Translations under genes and position numbers: made by a program | In this document: in pieces, positions 1 through 8,624 of the stretch | How the letters are laid out: each line of letters starts with the position of its first letter | How positions within the stretch are numbered: position 1 is the stretch's first letter | The notes under the pieces: generated by a model | Told to the model about the DNA's origin: nothing | Databases searched by the model: none | What the model saw: the letters and a program-made list of their open reading frames with translations, nothing else | Origin: a candidate division SR1 bacterium | Lineage (GTDB): Bacteria; Patescibacteriota; Gracilibacteria; Absconditabacterales; Absconditicoccaceae | Assembly: GCA_026397515.1 (NCBI GenBank) | Contig: JAPLUU010000014.1 | Span: 27,750-72,376, forward strand | Direction of reading: 5' to 3' | DNA: 44,627 bases

Positions 1-636
1 ATGGATGCAAAATTGGGCGATACGATTTTCTTCTCTGCAGCAAAACGTGAAATAGCTGATAAAGCTTTGGATATCGTGAGAAGAGAACTTGGGAAAATAT
101 TACAATTATATCCAGAGGATATGATTTCATTTTGCTGGATTATCGATTTTCCTATGTTTAAAAAATGAATGACAGGAAAATGGAAATTTACGCATAACCC
201 ATTTTCACTCCCCAAAAAGGAGCATATCGCTTTGCTGATGGAAGGTAAAGAGATAGAAAAGATACAAGCGCAACAATATGATATTACTATGTGTGGACAT
301 GAAATTGGTTGAGGTTCTATCAGAGCACATCTTCCAGAGATTTTGAAAAGTACCTACAAAGTGATGCAATATTCTGATGAAAAAATCCAGCATAGTATAG
401 GTCATATGTTGGAAGCATTTTCGTATTGAGTGCCTCCCCATGGGGGATTGGCGTTAGGGATAGATAGAATTATGATGATCCTTCAGCAGGAAAAATCTTT
501 GCGTGAAGTCATTGCATTCCCCAAGACATGATCAGCAGAGGATCTACTATTCGGTGCACCATCAGTATTGTCAGATAAGACATTGAGTGATGCTCATATT
601 AGAATAGAAAGCTACATCACTACGCAAGGGAAATAA
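1..636 (+). CDS. aspS: Aspartyl-tRNA synthetase, C-terminal part (5' end outside window)
   Basis: This is the class II aspartyl-tRNA synthetase that charges tRNA-Asp in the cytoplasm. The window starts inside the gene; 211 residues remain before TAA. Visible are the bacterial-type insertion/catalytic segment, a motif reading HEIGGGSIRAH, class II motif 3 in the form [12 protein letters not shown], and the family's C-terminal [18 protein letters not shown]. Several glycines, including one in HEIGGG and the one after FPKT, are encoded by TGA, which gives early support for code 25. The ATG at position 1 is internal, because the family is normally about 590 residues long. No clear terminator follows; a tRNA gene faces it on the other strand. 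Confidence 0.93.
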
Positions 637-714
637 TATTGAGTATAAAAAATATGCGATAAAAAAAATCTGTATTTTCATCAGATCTTAATTTTCCTGT
701 AGGTTTATTTATTT

Positions 715-788
715 TAGGCGAACGGGGAATCGAACCCCGAACCTTGTCCTTAAGAGGGACCTGCTCTAACCAATTGAGCTATTCACCC
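715..788 (-). tRNA. tRNA-Lys (anticodon CTT)
   Basis: A full cloverleaf can be folded on the minus strand. The acceptor stem is GGGTGAA/TTCGCCT with discriminator A at 715, the D stem is GCTC/GAGC, the anticodon loop is CTCTTAA with anticodon CTT (plus-strand 752-754), the variable loop is AGGTT, and the T arm is CGGGG-TTCGATT-CCCCG. The outermost anticodon-stem pair looks mismatched (G.A). CCA is not encoded. The minus-strand upstream region holds a TTGATT and a TATAAG-like box, a plausible promoter. It reads AAG lysine codons. Confidence 0.93.
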
Positions 789-937
789 ATAGTGCATAGT
801 GGAATTCCTTATATAGATAGTAAGAAAAAAATCAACCGTATTTTTGTATTTACCAAAAGATACATTTAATAGAAAATGATATTGCTTTTTGGTTTTTAAT
901 ACATATGGTTTTTTTAACAAAACTAATATATAAAAAT

Positions 938-2458
938 ATGACAGCAAAAGAAAAAACAGAAAAAAAGATTTTCGTGTTAGACACGAACGTAATCTTACAT
1001 GACTACAACTCTATTACAAAGTTTGCAGAACATGATGTGCGTATCCCATCTACGGTAATCCAAGAGCTGGATACTTTTAAGAAAGGGAACGAAACCATCA
1101 ATGTAAATGTTCGCGAATTTCATAGGACGTTGAAGCGACTGAGAGAAACCAAAGTAGAGAAAGAATTCACTACGGGTAAGGCTGGTAACAAACATTCCAT
1201 AGTGGTAAAAAAAATGGTGCCTGCATTATCACATGGAGGAGTTTCCTTAGGTGAGGGTTTGGGAAAGATTGAACTCATTCGTTTACCCAAAGATCTTCAT
1301 CCATTGGTAAAAGCCCAATTCTTTCATCCCACGCCAGACAACTGGATTCTGAGTAGTGTGCTGGAAATCGAAGAACAGCAAAACAAAGGACAGAAGCGTC
1401 GTGTGATTCTTGTGACCAAAGATTTCAATCTTCAGGCTAAGGCTGACTTGCTTGGAATAGAAGTTCAAGACTACGAGAATGATAAAGTGCCTAATATAGA
1501 GTCTCTCTATATGGGCAGAGGTGAACTTGTTCACGAAGGATTATTATCGTTGATTGATTTACTGTACAAAAGTGGTAAGGCCCTCATCTTTGACCAGGAC
1601 TATTCAGAATATATCAACAAAGAAGAACTTAAACCAAATAAGTTCTTTGTGATCAAGACCAACAACAAAAGCTGTCTTGTTCGCGTAGATGTAAATATGG
1701 AATATTTCCAAAAAGTGGAAAAGACTACAGTCGCTGGAATTAGTCCGTTGAACTCAGAACAGGTGTTCTCGGTAAGTGCACTGATGAATAAAGACATCAA
1801 TTTAGTGACTTTGATGGGTAAAGCTGGCACAGGAAAAACCTTATTGGCTATGGCTACTGGTATTCAACAAATCAAAGACAATAAATATGATCGTATTATT
1901 GTCGCAGCAGCTATGGTACCTTTGAGTAACAGAGATATCGGCGCATTACCTGGTAGTGCAGACGAAAAAGTATCTCCTTACATGCAAGGATTGTTTGATA
2001 ATCTTGCGTTTATCCAAAGCCAAATGAAAGGGCCGAAAATAGATCTGATTGTTGAACATCAAGAAGCTGTTAATACCAAGAGGAAAAGCCAGAAAAAAAC
2101 ACCTACTACTGTTGAAAAGGTTGATTATCTTACATCATTGCAAAAGGACGGAAAACTTAAAATTCAACCTTTGGCCTCTATCCGAGGAAGAAGTTTGAAC
2201 AATACGTATTTTGTTATCGATGAAGCGCAAAACCTTACTCCGCATGAAGTGAAAACTATCATCACTCGTGCAGGGAAAAACACCAAGATTGTATTCTGCG
2301 GAGACGTAGAGCAGATTGATTCTCCATATCTTGATGCTCGTTCCAATGGACTCTCCCATGCAATTTATCGCCTTGCTGGCAAGAAGATTGTCGCTCACGT
2401 GACCTTAGTAAAGGGTGAACGTAGTGAATTAGCCAATCTTGCTGCTGATTTATTATAA
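938..2458 (+). CDS. PIN domain-PhoH family ATPase (PhoH2/YlaK-like)
   Basis: This is a fusion of an N-terminal PIN-type RNase domain and a C-terminal PhoH-type ATPase, the PhoH2 architecture associated with RNA cleavage or unwinding. The PIN start is seen in FVLDTNVILHDY (first catalytic Asp), with further acidic residues in VIQELDTFK and TKDFNLQAKA. The ATPase has Walker A GKAGTGKT at about residues 294-301, a PLSNRDIGALPG segment typical of PhoH, and Walker B VIDEAQN near residue 428. I chose ATG 938, which places the PIN motif close to the N-terminus as in relatives; an in-frame ATG at 905 would add 11 residues. The gene has about 30 glycines but no TGA codon, unlike most neighbours. A strong terminator follows. 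Confidence 0.9.
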   Translation: MTAKEKTEKKIFVLDTNVILHDYNSITKFAEHDVRIPSTVIQELDTFKKGNETINVNVREFHRTLKRLRETKVEKEFTTGKAGNKHSIVVKKMVPALSHGGVSLGEGLGKIELIRLPKDLHPLVKAQFFHPTPDNWILSSVLEIEEQQNKGQKRRVILVTKDFNLQAKADLLGIEVQDYENDKVPNIESLYMGRGELVHEGLLSLIDLLYKSGKALIFDQDYSEYINKEELKPNKFFVIKTNNKSCLVRVDVNMEYFQKVEKTTVAGISPLNSEQVFSVSALMNKDINLVTLMGKAGTGKTLLAMATGIQQIKDNKYDRIIVAAAMVPLSNRDIGALPGSADEKVSPYMQGLFDNLAFIQSQMKGPKIDLIVEHQEAVNTKRKSQKKTPTTVEKVDYLTSLQKDGKLKIQPLASIRGRSLNNTYFVIDEAQNLTPHEVKTIITRAGKNTKIVFCGDVEQIDSPYLDARSNGLSHAIYRLAGKKIVAHVTLVKGERSELANLAADLL

Positions 2459-2480
2459 TACTTATTATGATTGTTAATGG

Positions 2481-2509
2481 CTTGCTCTGTTTTTCAGAGC
2501 AAGTTTTTT
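2481..2509 (+). terminator. Rho-independent terminator after the PhoH gene
   Basis: A perfect 9-bp stem (CTTGCTCTG, 2481-2489, with CAGAGCAAG, 2495-2503) closes a TTTTT loop and is followed by six Ts. It lies 22 bases after the PhoH stop codon. Confidence 0.93.
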
Positions 2510-2510
2510 A

Positions 2511-2620
2511 TTTGAGACGAAATGAAAATTATTTTTTAAGAATTTTCATAACGTCGAAATTATATATTCTTTAATTAAAAATATCTATTATTTTTTGATT
2601 GAAGAATATATATGTATTTT
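2511..2620 (+). repeat. Structured intergenic element, copy 1
   Basis: Directly after the PhoH terminator comes TTGAGACG, a small hairpin (TGAAAATT 2523-2530 with AATTTTCA 2541-2548), then CGTCGAAATTATA, then a long hairpin of 21 pairs (2561-2581 with 2592-2612, including two G.T pairs), ending in ATGTATTTT. GACG (2516-2519) can pair with CGTC (2552-2555) and enclose the first hairpin. The same order of parts is found at 5235-5398 and 5575-5641. It could be a leader RNA for obg, which starts 79 bases later, or a REP/MITE-like repeat. The function is unknown. Confidence 0.7.
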
Positions 2621-2698
2621 AGCTTTTTTTATTGTTTTTTCTAAAGACTTTATTACACTCTTATATACAAGTAAATTCTTAGTTCTTAATTCAAAAAC

Positions 2699-4186
2699 AT
2701 GCGTTTTTATGATGAGGTTACGATAAATGTACAGTCCGGAAAATGATGAGATGGAACAGTTACCTGAAGAAGAGAAGCAGGGGTCGCTTTTTGATGACCA
2801 TCAGGAGGAGATTGAGGAAAGTGATGATCAGTTATTTTTCAAGGACTCAAGGACGAAAATACGCTACAAGTCTATAGATATAGATCAGCATTCAAAGCAG
2901 CTCCCGGCGAAGCAGGGAAATCTAGAGACCAATACGGCTCAAATGCAGAAGATCTGATTCTTTATGTTCCTGTAGGGACACTTATAAGAGATAAAGCAAC
3001 GGATGAAATACTCTATACGTTTACCAAAGACGGAGAACAATACACTGCCGTTCAGTGAGGTGAGTGAGGATTGGGGAATATCCATTTCAAGGATGCTATT
3101 CATCAATTTCCGACGTTTTGTTTGCTTGGTGAACCAGGTAACAAAAAAGAGCTGGTTCTAGAACTCCAATTGCTCGCTGACGTCGCATTAATCGGGACAC
3201 CAAGTGTCGGTAAAACGAGTATCATCAATAGTATCTCAAATACCAAAGCCAAAGTCGCTGATTATCCGTTTACGACATTGATACCAAATTTGGGTTCGAT
3301 AACCGTTCAAAATACCCATTTCAATATGATAGATATTCCAGGACTTATAAAGGGTGCTGCGGAAGGAAGGGGACTAGGAAACGCATTTTTGCGTCATATC
3401 CTCAAGGCCAGAGTATTTTGTCTTATCGGCGATATTTCTAGATATGACCAATGAATTACAGAAATACCAGAGTTACTCGATGAAATCTGTACGTATACCC
3501 GTACCAAATTTAGCAAAGATCCCAATGCGGTAGAAATTCAAATCAGAGAAGATAAGGGTATGATTACCTTGTTTATTTACGAAGAAGGAAAAATCGTCAT
3601 AGAAAAAAGAATGCTCTTCCTCATAAATAAATATGATCTCGTAAATGATGCAGATATTTTGAAAGAATACAAAACACAATTTCGAAAACAGATTCTAGAA
3701 TTTTTCAAAAAGAATACTATCTGAACCAAAATCACGAAAAAATTGCTCGACGAACATACCTTCACGATTTCTGCTGCGACCCATTTCGGTGTTGATGAAC
3801 GATTACATAAAGTCGTTGAAATGCTCAATAAGACTGATGTTCAAGAAGTCTATCATGTGGAAAATATTCCTCGTCATGAAGTGAAGCATATCGAAAATTC
3901 TATCAGAAATATCAGTGATCATGAAAAACAAGTATTGATCGACGAAAATTATATCTCAGCGACAGACGCACAATATGTAAATGTTCGAGAAATTTATAAT
4001 GAAGAATTTGCAAAACTTGTCCGAACACTTCAACGATGAAATGATGAGGCAGAAGCGCGATTTCGAAAACAGATTGGTAAACAATGACTTTTGGAAGAAT
4101 TTGAAAATAGAGGAATCCAAAAGGGAGATATCTTCAAAGTGTTGAGTCCTTACAACGGACAACCACCTAAATATATACAATATTAA
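2699..4186 (+). CDS. obg: GTPase Obg (CgtA), ribosome assembly
   Basis: Obg is a GTPase that acts in assembly of the large ribosomal subunit. The N-terminal Obg fold starts MRFYDEVTINVQSG and continues with the usual glycine-rich stretch, where eight glycines are TGA, so under the standard code this domain would vanish. The G domain has G1 GTPSVGKTS (from about residue 166), switch/G3 DIPGLIKGAAEGRGLGN, and G4 NKYD near residue 310. The G3-G4 spacing is about 30 residues longer than usual for the family because of an insertion between GDISRYDQ and NKYD. The 495-residue length therefore exceeds the usual 340-460. The C-terminal region ends in a basic/aromatic tail (PPKYIQY). ATG 2699 is the only start that keeps the Obg fold intact. 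Confidence 0.95.
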
Positions 4187-4190
4187 GACT

Positions 4191-4316
4191 AGTGAATAGT
4201 GAAAAGTTAATAGTGAAAAATGTATGATTTTCTTATGTTACGAGCTATGGTACTTCACGATAGTCTATATACACAATTCCATCGTTTTTCACTTTTCGTT
4301 TTTAGTTTTTCACTAA
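4191..4316 (+). repeat. Degenerate inverted/direct AGTGAAAA repeats between obg and rlmH
   Basis: Units of the type AGTGAA(A)A occur in direct orientation at 4191-4220 and in inverted orientation at 4284-4316 (TTTTTCACTTTTC, TTTTTCACT). RNA from this gap could fold into a long imperfect hairpin just before the rlmH start. It may be a remnant repeat or a 5' UTR structure; no function can be assigned. Confidence 0.4.
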
Positions 4317-4321
4317 AATTT

Positions 4322-4762
4322 ATGTTCACTATCCTCAGTATTTCAGATTCTGACAAACATCGAGAAAAAGTAGTCGAAGAGTATACCAAGCGTTTAGGTA
4401 AATCAGTGAAAATAGAAAATATCAAACCCAGTAGAAAAGGAAATAATGAGCAAATGATCCAAGCCGATACAGAAAATATTATCGCTAAGCTTGAAAAATT
4501 TTCAGATTATAAAAAAATTTTATTGAGTAAGGAAGGAAAAATAGTGACGACTATGGATCTCCACACTATGCTTATCGACAAAAATTGTGTGTTCATTATT
4601 GGATGACCCTACGGTTTGGACGAACCAGCATTGACCAAATATATTGACACAAAAATATCTTTCTGAGCTATTACTTTGCCTCATGGTTTGGCTAAAGTGA
4701 CGTTATTGGAACAATTATATAGAATCTCTACGATAGAACAGTGAAAGAGTTATCATTACTAA
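4322..4762 (+). CDS. rlmH: 23S rRNA (pseudouridine1915-N3)-methyltransferase RlmH
   Basis: RlmH is a SPOUT-class methyltransferase that modifies pseudouridine 1915 of 23S rRNA on the assembled ribosome. The 146-residue length is close to the family's 155. The SAM-binding knot motif is FIIGGPYGLDE, in which the first glycine is TGA, followed by HGLAKVTLLEQLYRI and the typical C-terminus GKSYHY. ATG 4322 is chosen because the protein then starts MFTILSIS, as the family does. An in-frame ATG at 4220 would add 34 residues translated from the repeat-rich gap and is unlikely. It follows obg, so two ribosome-maturation genes are adjacent. Confidence 0.93.
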
Positions 4763-4840
4763 AAGATATTGATTAAATCATCTAAATATATATGGTAGAT
4801 AAGTAACAAAAATAGTCAAACAATATAAAAAACCAAGAAT

Positions 4841-5179
4841 ATGCAAAAACCTGAGATTACATTAAAAGATTTGGTTGGCTTACTGCCATTAACACTAGGT
4901 CAGGCAATAAAATACCTTGACCACAATAACTATAAATTGAGAGGATGTGAAGCAGCCTTGCTTAATAATGTAGATATTGCTAGTAAGGATTTGAACACTG
5001 TCAACACTGTCACTAAGGTTCCTCTTTTGTATTTCGGTAAACTTTCCAACATAACAAACGAGGGTGAGATTACTCTTTTAATACAAGAAAAGAAAGAAGA
5101 AAATCTGGTTCCTATGGAATTATGGGAAGGCATACTCATCGTCTTTAAAGATGGTAAACCAAAATATGCCATCATGTAA
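4841..5179 (+). CDS. Hypothetical protein, 112 residues
   Basis: I do not recognise this protein. It is a compact soluble ORF, MQKPEITLKDLVGLLPLTLG at the start, with a predicted helical first half and a beta-rich second half (EGEITLLIQEKK, GILIVFKDGKPKYAIM). There is no signal peptide or membrane segment. The reading frame contains no TGA. It is flanked by rlmH and a strong terminator, so it appears to be the last gene of the unit running from obg. Confidence 0.7.
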   Translation: MQKPEITLKDLVGLLPLTLGQAIKYLDHNNYKLRGCEAALLNNVDIASKDLNTVNTVTKVPLLYFGKLSNITNEGEITLLIQEKKEENLVPMELWEGILIVFKDGKPKYAIM

Positions 5180-5203
5180 GTAAAGATATATGTTTACACA
5201 TAG

Positions 5204-5231
5204 TCAGGAAGGTATTACTTCCTGATTTTTT
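5204..5231 (+). terminator. Rho-independent terminator
   Basis: An 8-bp perfect stem TCAGGAAG (5204-5211) with CTTCCTGA (5218-5225) and a six-base loop is followed by six Ts. It closes the unit ending at 5179. Confidence 0.92.
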
Positions 5232-5234
5232 CAT

Positions 5235-5398
5235 TTGAGACGCAATAAAAATGTGAGGTATGGAGGATTTTAATGATGTCGAAATTATAGTTGCTATCCA
5301 AATAAGTCCGAGATGTAATGAGGAATTATTGTGATAGCAACTATACATCCTTCAATCAAAAATAAAAAACCTTTTTGAAGAAGGATGTATATATTTTG
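5235..5398 (+). repeat. Structured intergenic element, copy 2 (expanded)
   Basis: Starting just after a terminator, this copy has TTGAGACG, a weak A/T hairpin, then TGTCGAAATTATA (TGTC at 5277-5280 can pair with GACG at 5239-5242 through one G.T). It continues with a perfect 13-bp stem (5286-5298 with 5333-5345) and a second 12-bp stem (5342-5353 with 5380-5391). The second stem resembles the long hairpin of copy 1 (CAATCAAAAAT against TAATTAAAAAT), so the 13-bp hairpin looks like an insertion. The two stems compete for bases 5342-5345. It ends in ATGTATATATTTT. Confidence 0.65.
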
Positions 5399-5514
5399 TT
5401 TCAAAAATATATTATATCTCATTCAAGTATTTAAATTACATATATATGTAATTCTTTTTGCAATTTAGCTCTAAATCCCTATATTTTCCACGAAAGAAAT
5501 CCTCATCAATTAGC
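5399..5514. other. Intergenic stretch between element copies
   Basis: No gene is visible here. The one notable feature is an 18-base A/T palindrome at 5435-5452 (ATTACATATATATGTAAT) followed by CTTTTTG, which could act as a weak terminator. Confidence 0.4.
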
Positions 5515-5641
5515 GAGACAGATTAAAAATTTGGGATGTATATTATTCTAAACTTCTAATCTGTCTAATTATAGTTGAGACACAATCCTCGCAGTATGCG
5601 AGATGATGTCGAAACTATACCGAGACAATCGGTATGTATTT
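5515..5641 (+). repeat. Structured intergenic element, copy 3, preceded by a partial copy
   Basis: 5515-5572 holds GAGAC, a 10-bp stem (AGACAGATTA 5516-5525 with TAATCTGTCT 5557-5566) and then AATTATA, resembling a collapsed copy. Copy 3 follows with TTGAGACACAAT from 5575, hairpin CTCGCA-GTA-TGCGAG (5588-5602), TGTCGAAACTATA, hairpin ATACCGA-GACAA-TCGGTAT (5617-5635) and TGTATTTT. GACA (5579-5582) pairs with TGTC (5607-5610), a compensatory change against copy 1. It ends 35 bases before pnp. Confidence 0.65.
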
Positions 5642-5675
5642 TCTTTCGCCCCTTTTATTTTCATTATTTTTTTTT

Positions 5676-7808
5676 ATGCCTATCAAAAAAAAGGAGTTTA
5701 CTGTGCACGCACAGGCCTTCGATCGAGAAGGAAAACATCTCTCGTTTGAAACGGGAAAATTGGCGGTCCAAGCTGACTGTTCACTTAAAGTGCAATTGGC
5801 AGACAATGTATTATTATGTTCTACCGTTATGGAAAAGAATCCAAGATCAGATTCAGATTTTTTACCGTTGATGATTGATTTTAGAGAAAGTTTTTCTGCA
5901 GCAGGAAGATTAGGGTGAGCTGCATACAGAAGAAGAGAAGGAAGACCATCAGATCAATCTATTTTAAATTGTAGACTTACTGATAGAGCACTTAGACCTA
6001 TGTTTCCCAAAGGAATGATCAATGATGTAGTTATCACTATTACGCCACTTGCTATCGACCACACTATGGATCTTGGAGTGGAAACTATTATTTGATGTTC
6101 ATTGTCAATTATGGCTGCTGGGATCCCATTTGACGGACCAGTAGGTGCAGCACAGATAGGATATATTGATGAAAAATTTATAATCAATCCAACCAAAGCA
6201 GATTCAGAAAAAAGTCTTTTCTTGTTATTAGTTGCAGGAAAAAAATGATCAATAAATATGATTGAAGCTGAAGCAAATGAAGTACCCACAGCTTTACTCA
6301 AAGAAGCATTTATGGTAGGGCAAAAAGCTATCGACGCATCATGTGATTTTCAAATAGAATTTCTTAAACAACTTACGGTAACTCCAAAAGAAATTACGTA
6401 CAATAAACCATCAGAAGATCTTATCGCATATATTACGAATATTCTTACTGCAGACAAATTACAAGCATTGACAGGAAATACTAAAGTACCGTTCAATGAT
6501 TTGTGTTCAATGTACGAAAAAGAAGTATTAGAAATCGCTAAAGAAAATATCGGTGACAAAGAACAATCAGATTTCACAGAAACTAAAGTGAAAATGGGAG
6601 TATTCAATGTGATCAAATATTTCCTTCGTCATAGAACTATCGATACAGGAAAGAGAATAGATGATAGAGATCAAAAAGATATCAGACCAATTATGTGTGA
6701 AGTAGGCGTATTACCTAGAGTTCATGGAAGTGGATTATTTTGGAGAGGTGATACACAAGTATTGACGACAGTAACGTTAGGAGGACCAAAAGAATATCTG
6801 ATTCTCGACGATATGGAAAATCATAACGTACATCAAAGCTACATTCACCATTACAATTTCCCTCCATTTTCCGTAGGAGAAGCAAAAGGAATGAGAGGAA
6901 CAGGAAGAAGAGAAATCGGACATGGAAGATTGGCAGAAAAAGCATTAGAAAAAATGATACCTTCACATACTGAATTTCCATACACTATCAGACTCGTTTC
7001 TGAATGTTTAGGATCAGGAGGATCAACATCTATGGGATCTGTTTGTGGTTCTACATTAGCACTTATGGATGCATGAGTAAAAATCAAAAAACCGGTTGCA
7101 GGTATCGCAATGGGATTGATGACTGATCATGATGATGCAGGAAATATTTCTAAATATATAATCCTCAACGATCTTATGGGTACAGAAGATTTCACGGGAG
7201 ATATGGATTTCAAAGTTGCAGGAACAAGAGATGGAGTAACTGCTATCCAATTGGATACTAAACTCAAAGGAATCACTATGCAAATAATAACAGAAACTAT
7301 CGATAGATCAATCGAAGGATACAACGAAATTATGGATCTTATGTTACAGACTATCGCTGAACCAAATCCAACATTGAGAGAATATGCACCAAAGATTCAA
7401 ATCATTCACATTAAACCTGATAAAGTAAGAGAAGTAATCGGAAAGGGTGGTGATGTTATCAATGGTATTATTGATGCAAACGATGGGGTAAAAATTGATT
7501 TTGATGATGATGGAACATGTTATGTCGGTCATAGCGATCAAGCAGTTATCGACAAAGTAGTAGCTATAATATTAGAAATAGCATCTGATCTCGAAGTAGG
7601 ACAAGAATTCGAAGCGAAGATTAAAAGAATCGAAGATTATGGAATATTTGTTGAACTTCCAAAAAAGAAAATGGGACTTTGTCATATTTCCAATCTTGGA
7701 GAAAGATCAACGACGCCACTTACTGCACATTTCAAACTTGGACAAATAATTAAAGTGAAAATCAAAGGTATCGATCCTGATGGTAAAGTAGCAGTAATTA
7801 AAATATAA
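5676..7808 (+). CDS. pnp: Polyribonucleotide nucleotidyltransferase (PNPase)
   Basis: PNPase is a phosphorolytic 3'-5' exoribonuclease that degrades mRNA in the cytoplasm. The 710-residue length fits the family. The order seen is a first RNase PH domain ([16 protein letters not shown], then [21 protein letters not shown]), an all-alpha linker, a second RNase PH core (RRTIDTG-like [68 protein letters not shown]), a KH domain with [13 protein letters not shown] near residue 588, and a C-terminal S1 domain ([14 protein letters not shown]). ATG 5676 gives the usual N-terminus; an in-frame ATG at 5634 lies inside the structured element. TGA glycines occur within both catalytic halves. The upstream structured element could be a site for the autoregulation known for pnp in other bacteria; that link is inference. 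Confidence 0.95.
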
Positions 7809-7833
7809 AAATATACATTTTTTTTTGTGGGGG

Positions 7834-7848
7834 ACGGTGGTAAACCGT
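7834..7848. other. Small hairpin after pnp
   Basis: ACGGT-GGTAA-ACCGT forms a 5-bp hairpin 26 bases after the pnp stop. The T-run after it is broken (TTCTT), so it is at best a weak terminator. Confidence 0.35.
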
Positions 7849-7886
7849 TTCTTACGCAAAATATTTTATTTTATTACCTACGCTTC

Positions 7887-8447
7887 ATGAAATTTCTCAA
7901 ATCATTAGGTAAAAATCTATGAATTTTATTAGCCATTTTAGTAGTGTTGGCTCTCGTCAATCGATGGTATCTTGGTGGATTTACAAAAATAGAAGTAAAA
8001 GAACAACCTATGGGACCATATACGATCGCTTATGTACATTTCGTCGGTGAATATGGTAAAGTATGACCATCAATGACCAAAGTATATGACATACTTTCTG
8101 GAGCTTGAATCACGTCATTGACGGGTGTGTGAATTTATTATGACGATCCAGCAGTAGTTTCATGAGCAAAATTGAGAAGTGATGTCGGTGCAGTGATTGC
8201 TGTACAAGATGTACATACATTGATAAAAAACAAAGATATACAGACAAAAACATTTCCTGCGGGAAATAAGATGATTGTTGAATTCCCTATGAAGAACACC
8301 TTGTCTATTATGATAGGTGTAATGAAAGTATATCCAGTAATCACAAAATATATGAAAGAAAAATGATACAAAGCTGTCCCTATGACGGAACTATATGATT
8401 CTGCAGCAAAAAAGATCTATTATATAGCTGATATAGCTGTTAAATAA
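7887..8447 (+). CDS. Membrane-anchored GyrI-like (TEX264-like) domain protein
   Basis: The 186-residue protein starts with a basic tail and one membrane helix (residues about 8-25, GILLAILVVLALVNRWYLGG). It is followed by a domain resembling the GyrI-like/effector-binding fold as found in TEX264-type proteins: an opening strand (GPYTIAYVHFVGEYGKVGPS), YDILSGAGI, GIYYDDP, then TFPAGNKMIVEFPMKN and a final GYKAVPMTELYD. Such domains bind small hydrophobic or nucleotide-like ligands; the ligand here is unknown. The membrane helix suggests the domain sits at the membrane, with orientation undetermined. Seven TGA glycines are needed to read it. The gene ends at one of the two identical 39-bp terminators in the window. 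Confidence 0.75.
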
Positions 8448-8480
8448 GTAAATAAGTCCTAGTAAATCATTTTTTTACAA

Positions 8481-8519
8481 TTTGTACAGTCAAAAGACGC
8501 AGAAAACGCGTCTTTTTTC
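8481..8519 (+). terminator. Terminator, left copy of an exact 39-bp direct repeat
   Basis: The stem is AAAAGACGC (8492-8500) with GCGTCTTTT (8508-8516) and loop AGAAAAC, followed by more Ts. The 39 bases from TTTGTACAGT through the T-run recur identically at 19141-19179. Here it terminates the GyrI-like gene. Confidence 0.9.
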
Positions 8520-8527
8520 ATATTTTT

Positions 8528-8556
8528 TTGTAAAAAAATAGTGGCATGAGTATACT
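8528..8556 (+). promoter_or_regulatory. Promoter of the giant surface protein
   Basis: TTGTAA (8528-8533), a 17-base spacer and TATACT (8551-8556) make a good sigma-70-type promoter. The bases after the -10 box, TAGAATAG, closely match those of the promoter at 30896. A CTAGC-AAAA-GCTAG hairpin (8566-8579) lies in the leader. Confidence 0.6.
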
Positions 8557-8624
8557 TAGAATAGACTAGCAAAAGCTAGAAATCATTGTTGTTTTTATTC
8601 TCTTTATAGCAAGCTTAATGTATA

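Noticed and set aside
4220-4321. N-terminal extension of rlmH from ATG 4220
   Set aside because: It would translate the AGTGAAAA-type inverted repeats into a Phe-rich stretch absent from the family; ATG 4322 gives the standard RlmH start.
8481-8519. Possible CRISPR-like or integrase attachment repeat, since an identical copy exists at 19141
   Set aside because: The sequence is a plain Rho-independent terminator and only two copies exist in the window, with no integrase or spacer array. It is kept as a terminator repeat.
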